From: Streptomyces sp. NBC_00490
GTDB lineage: Bacteria; Actinomycetota; Actinomycetes; Streptomycetales; Streptomycetaceae
Direction: 5' to 3'
Assembly: GCF_036013645.1 (NCBI RefSeq)
Contig: NZ_CP107869.1
Span: forward strand, 3,968,001 to 4,032,000
Length of the DNA: 64,000 bases
Positions 60,839 to 64,000 of this stretch are shown here, piece after piece (position 1 is the first letter of the stretch; the number at the start of each line of letters is the position of its first letter). The notes under the pieces are model-generated. The model did no database searches, was not told the origin of the DNA, and saw only the letters and a program-made list of their open reading frames with translations. The translations under genes were made by a program, and so were the position numbers.

Positions 60839-60881
60839 CGGCCGGGGCCCGGTGGCGGATTCCGCCGCCGGGCCCCGGCCG
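60839..60881. terminator. Large terminator hairpin between converging transcripts
   Basis: A 20-bp stem with one G-T pair (60839-60858 and 60862-60881) and a three-base loop ATT separates the plus-strand oxidoreductase-deaminase pair from the minus-strand cupin gene. Confidence 0.85.
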
Positions 60882-60923
60882 TTCCCACAGATCCGCGAGA
60901 CCGCGGGGCCGCGGGTCCCCGGG

Positions 60924-61376
60924 TCAGCACATGAACTGGTCGTACTTCGCCATGTGCTCCTGGAGCTCCTCGAGGCTGGGGTTGCGGCCGTTGGCCGTCA
61001 GGCGCCCGAGACCCCGGAAGTAGTCCTCGCGGTCGTAGATCGGGTAGAACATGATCAGCAGGGTGGCGTCCTCGCTGCCCCGGTTGGTGAAGCCGTGCGG
61101 CTCCCCCTTGGGGACGTAGGCGAACGCGCCCGGCTCACCCACGACCTTCTCGTCCCCGATGGTGAACTCGATCTCGCCCTTCACCACGTAGAACATCTCG
61201 GTGGACTCTTTGTGGATGTGCGGGGCGGCGCCCTTCGCCTCGGGGGCCATGTGGTGCTCGAAGAAGCCGAACTCCCCGTTGGACATGGGAGTGGTGAGCT
61301 TGAGGTACGTCCTCTTCGTGTCCCGGATGTCGACGTACTCGCCGCCGCCTGCGGGGACATAGAGCGGAACAGACAT
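60924..61376 (-). CDS. Cupin-domain protein
   Basis: The 150-residue single-domain cupin has the metal motif APHIHKESTEMFYVVKGEIE (two His and a Glu) and the second motif PKGEPHGFTNRG. It may be an enzyme (epimerase, dioxygenase or decyclase) or a small-molecule sensor. GGAG precedes ATG 61376. The C-terminal 40 residues are helical (SLEELQEHMAKYDQFMC). It lies 84 bases downstream of the MFS exporter gene, same strand, so it is probably in one transcription unit with it. Confidence 0.85.
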   Translation of the reverse strand: MSVPLYVPAGGGEYVDIRDTKRTYLKLTTPMSNGEFGFFEHHMAPEAKGAAPHIHKESTEMFYVVKGEIEFTIGDEKVVGEPGAFAYVPKGEPHGFTNRGSEDATLLIMFYPIYDREDYFRGLGRLTANGRNPSLEELQEHMAKYDQFMC

Positions 61377-61460
61377 GATTCTCCTTGGTTGCGCCTGATC
61401 AGGTCGTGATCAGCGGGTGGTGATCAGAGGAACGCCCGGATGACGGGCTGGACTTGGTGG

Positions 61461-62726
61461 TCAGGTGGCCGCTGCCGGCTCCGGCTCGGGCCGCGGCCTG
61501 CTGTCCGCCTGTGCCTGCGCCCACCGGCCGATGACCGGGGCCGCGAATCCGCAGACGGCGAACAGTGCGGCCAGCACGACCCAGCCCGTGGTGCCGGTCG
61601 TGACGACCACGCTGACCAGGACCGGCGCCGCGATCTGCTGGATGGCCACGCCGAGCCAGAAGACCGACAGATAGACGCCTTCCTGGCCGGGCTTGGCGAG
61701 CAGATAGGAACCGCCCCAGCCGCCGGCGGACTGGAACAGCTCGCCGCCGGTCAGCGCGATCATGGCCAGCAGCAGCACCCCGACGGCCAGGACGACCGGC
61801 AGCTTCGGTGCCGCGACGAGCAGCAGACAGCACAGCGCGAGGGAGAGACCGGCCCGCACCAGGGCGCGGGAGGCGCCGGCGATGGTCTCCGTGTTCCGGC
61901 TGGCCCGCACCTGGAGGGCGACCGCGAGCACGGTGTTGACCGCCACCAGAGGGGCGATCATCGCGGACGAGACCTCGGTGTGTCCGACGATCCACAGCGG
62001 GATGCCGATGCTCAACAGGGTCATGTGCATGGTGAGCACGGCGTTGATCCCGGTGAACGACAGGAACGATCCGTCGCGCAGCACGCTCATCGAGAACCGG
62101 CGGCGCAGGCTCTTCGCCGGCGCGCTGAGCACCGGCAGCCGGGAGGCCAGGGTCGCGAGCACGGCGAACGAGACGGCGTTGAGCAGCAGGATCCCGGCGT
62201 ATCCCGCCCGGTTGTCGATGAGCAGCCCGATCCCGCCGAGCAGGGCGCCGACGGTGAAGCCGACGTTGCGCAGGGCCCGCAGGACCGCGACCACCCTGAC
62301 CCGGTCGTCGGCCTCCGTCGCCTGGCCGACCAGGGCCTGTTCCATCGGTGCCGCCGCCTTGTCGACCAGGCCGAGCAGACACACCACGGTGAGGAACTGC
62401 CACAGGTTCTGGACGAAGGGGTACACCACGAAGCAGGCGCACCGCCACAGGCTCACCCCGACCAGGACCTTCTTCGGACCGATCCGGTCGGCGAGGATGC
62501 CGATCGGGATGGCCGTGGCCAGGGCGATGGCGGCGGACAGGGTCAGGCCCAGACCGAGCTTGCCCTCCGACAGGCCGACGGACCGGGTGATGAAGGGCAC
62601 CGAGACGGCCAGGAAGGCGCCGGTGCCGACGGCGTCGATCATCGCCATCACGGCCAGCCGCAGGCCGACCGCGCCGCCGGGGACGGACCCCCGCCAGCCT
62701 CGGACGCGCTGCCACAGATCAGACAT
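61461..62726 (-). CDS. MFS-family exporter
   Basis: The 421-residue protein has twelve predicted helices. The N-terminal signature between helices 2 and 3 reads GILADRIGPKKVLV, typical of MFS drug-exporter type transporters. The C-terminus is soluble and Pro/Glu-rich (SRPRPEPEPAAAT). In this neighbourhood it probably exports the product of the cluster and may give self-resistance. ATG 62726 is 9 bases after the ATP-grasp stop, so they form an operon. Its substrate is unknown. Confidence 0.85.
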   Translation of the reverse strand: MSDLWQRVRGWRGSVPGGAVGLRLAVMAMIDAVGTGAFLAVSVPFITRSVGLSEGKLGLGLTLSAAIALATAIPIGILADRIGPKKVLVGVSLWRCACFVVYPFVQNLWQFLTVVCLLGLVDKAAAPMEQALVGQATEADDRVRVVAVLRALRNVGFTVGALLGGIGLLIDNRAGYAGILLLNAVSFAVLATLASRLPVLSAPAKSLRRRFSMSVLRDGSFLSFTGINAVLTMHMTLLSIGIPLWIVGHTEVSSAMIAPLVAVNTVLAVALQVRASRNTETIAGASRALVRAGLSLALCCLLLVAAPKLPVVLAVGVLLLAMIALTGGELFQSAGGWGGSYLLAKPGQEGVYLSVFWLGVAIQQIAAPVLVSVVVTTGTTGWVVLAALFAVCGFAAPVIGRWAQAQADSRPRPEPEPAAAT

Positions 62727-62735
62727 GTGCCGTCC

Positions 62736-63992
62736 TCATTCGGTCGTGATGCGGACGGCGGCGTCCGCGTCGAGTACGCGCCGGAGCGTGGTGTCGGCGT
62801 CCGGCCCGGTGGCGATGACATGCCCGGCGCGGTCCCAGGAGGACGCCCACGGCCGGACCTCGTCGCCCGCCGCGACGTCCACCTCCACGACCCGGACCCC
62901 GGGCAGTTCCTGTGCCTCGGCCACGCCGGAGACCTCCGTCACGGTGCCGGGCCCGGCGGCCAGGAACCGGATGGCCGAGGTCTGCTCGGCCGACCGGGGC
63001 AGCGTGACCGGGCGGCCGGCGAGCAGGTCGATCAGGGTCAGCCTGATCCGGGTGCCGTAGGCCAGGTCGTTGAGGTCGATCAGATAGTCGCCGGGGCAGC
63101 GGCCGGCGCATTCGACCAGCGTCGGACCGGAGTCGGTGAGAATCCACTCGGCGTGCAGGATGCCCGTCCGGTAGCCGGTGGCGTCGACCAGGGCCCGCAT
63201 GGCCGCCCCGAACGCGTGCTGGGTGTCCTCGTCCAGCGGGGCGGGCAGCAGATGACCGAGTTCCACCGGGTACGGCCCGGGGATCACGGTCTTGGCCGTG
63301 ACGTTCTGGAAGATGATCTCGCCCTGCCGCACCAGCGCCTCGACGCTGAACTCGGGCCCCTGAAGGCGTTCCTCGGCGAGGAACCGCCACGCCAGCTCCC
63401 GGTCGGGCACCTGCTCGTACTCGGCCGCGGACGAGGTCCGCTCCCATGCGCGCGCCGCCGAGGCCGCGTCGACCGAGTCCAGCAGCTGCACGCCGACGCT
63501 CGCCTGCCGGTTCGCCGGCTTGACCACCACGGGACCGTCACCGGCGAAGTCGAGGATGTCCTCGGGCCCGAACACCTCGCGCCAGCGCGGATTGCGCACG
63601 CCGGCGGCACCGGTGACCTCGCGCAGCCGGACCTTGTCCCGCAGCGCCTGCGCGGCCGCTTCGGTCGCGCCCGGCAGCCCGAGCTTCTCGGCCAGCGCGG
63701 CCGTCGCCGGCACCGCGTACTCCAGGCCCGGGACGACCGCGGCCACGGGGCGCACGGCCGTCAGTTCGGCCGCCAGGTCGAGGGCTCCGGTCGACTGCTG
63801 GTAGCTGGCCGGCACGATGCGGTCCAGGCAGTCGAAGCGGGCCGCCGCGTCCGACAGTTCCCGCTTGCGGATGATGTCGGGTTCCTCGATCACCACGACG
63901 GACCCGCTGGGCACGCTCGCGTCGATCGCGCGCAGGTAGGCCGCGTTGTAGCCGACAAACACCACCTGCGCGTCGGGGGCGGGGGTGGTCAT
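62736..63992 (-). CDS. ATP-grasp ligase (amino acid ligase-like)
   Basis: The 418-residue protein has the ATP-grasp fold: nucleotide lid in GDGPVVVKPANRQASVGVQL, and the metal-binding C-terminal block LVECAGRCPGDYLIDL. An N-terminal Rossmann-like part reads VVFVGYNAAYLRAIDA. The family joins a carboxylate to an amine, thiol or hydroxyl with ATP, and dipeptide ligases such as BacD are members. The gene is complete, starting 8 bases before the window end. The operon 63992-60924 may extend to the right. Confidence 0.86.
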   Translation of the reverse strand: MTTPAPDAQVVFVGYNAAYLRAIDASVPSGSVVVIEEPDIIRKRELSDAAARFDCLDRIVPASYQQSTGALDLAAELTAVRPVAAVVPGLEYAVPATAALAEKLGLPGATEAAAQALRDKVRLREVTGAAGVRNPRWREVFGPEDILDFAGDGPVVVKPANRQASVGVQLLDSVDAASAARAWERTSSAAEYEQVPDRELAWRFLAEERLQGPEFSVEALVRQGEIIFQNVTAKTVIPGPYPVELGHLLPAPLDEDTQHAFGAAMRALVDATGYRTGILHAEWILTDSGPTLVECAGRCPGDYLIDLNDLAYGTRIRLTLIDLLAGRPVTLPRSAEQTSAIRFLAAGPGTVTEVSGVAEAQELPGVRVVEVDVAAGDEVRPWASSWDRAGHVIATGPDADTTLRRVLDADAAVRITTE

Positions 63993-64000
63993 GGGGACCT

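Overview
The window is GC-rich chromosomal DNA with strong third-position G/C bias, GTG and ATGA-overlap starts, leaderless promoters, Tat and lipoprotein signals, a probable nickel-responsive Nur box in front of an iron superoxide dismutase, an F420-type oxidoreductase and a mycothiol-type DsbA protein. This points to a Streptomyces species. From memory, the order sodF, pepN, asd, pepN, malQ resembles the conserved core of Streptomyces chromosomes. I saw no rRNA, tRNA, CRISPR array, IS element or phage gene, and no gene-free stretch longer than 300 bases.

Layout. (1) 0-8 kb: amino acid permease, a large membrane Ser/Thr kinase with a repetitive linker, an LPQTG surface protein, a flavin oxidase and the biotin permease subunit BioY. 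(2) 8-14.6 kb: an organosulfur locus with two short cysteine-containing leader peptides, a ROK regulator, a sulfonate ABC transporter (ssuACB), an FMN-dependent monooxygenase and a TauD-type dioxygenase. (3) 14.7-17.8 kb: second amino acid permease, sodF, and a DUF574 methyltransferase. (4) 17.8-30.8 kb: a divergent carbohydrate or polyol locus. On the minus strand are a phosphatase and an FGGY kinase. On the plus strand are a binding protein, two permeases, an ATPase, a DeoR regulator, a second ATPase, a 2-hydroxyacid dehydrogenase, a second FGGY kinase and a secreted phosphodiesterase. Two tiny 4-Cys proteins and a DsbA-like protein follow. (5) 31-45 kb: aminopeptidase N, an AbiEi/DUF559-like protein, a serine hydrolase, a Tat-exported metallophosphoesterase, a VOC/PNPOx/NUDIX operon, a CGNR regulator and a large secreted subtilase. 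(6) 44.6-59.2 kb: an ECF sigma factor with its likely membrane partner, a TerD protein with tandem beta-repeats, asd, a second aminopeptidase N, an EamA exporter with a MarR regulator, a flavin monooxygenase with a TetR regulator, and malQ preceded by a small repeat protein. (7) 59.4-64 kb: five genes (F420-type oxidoreductase, deaminase, cupin, MFS exporter, ATP-grasp ligase) that look like the edge of a biosynthetic cluster or island continuing past the right end.

The features most worth follow-up are the double cysteine-leader sulfur locus, the two-ATPase sugar locus in which both ATPases have Glu at the Q-loop, the small LTSE-repeat protein upstream of malQ, the TerD repeat protein, the 5'UTR structure that can mask a ribosome binding site at the first gene, and the partial biosynthetic cluster at the right end.
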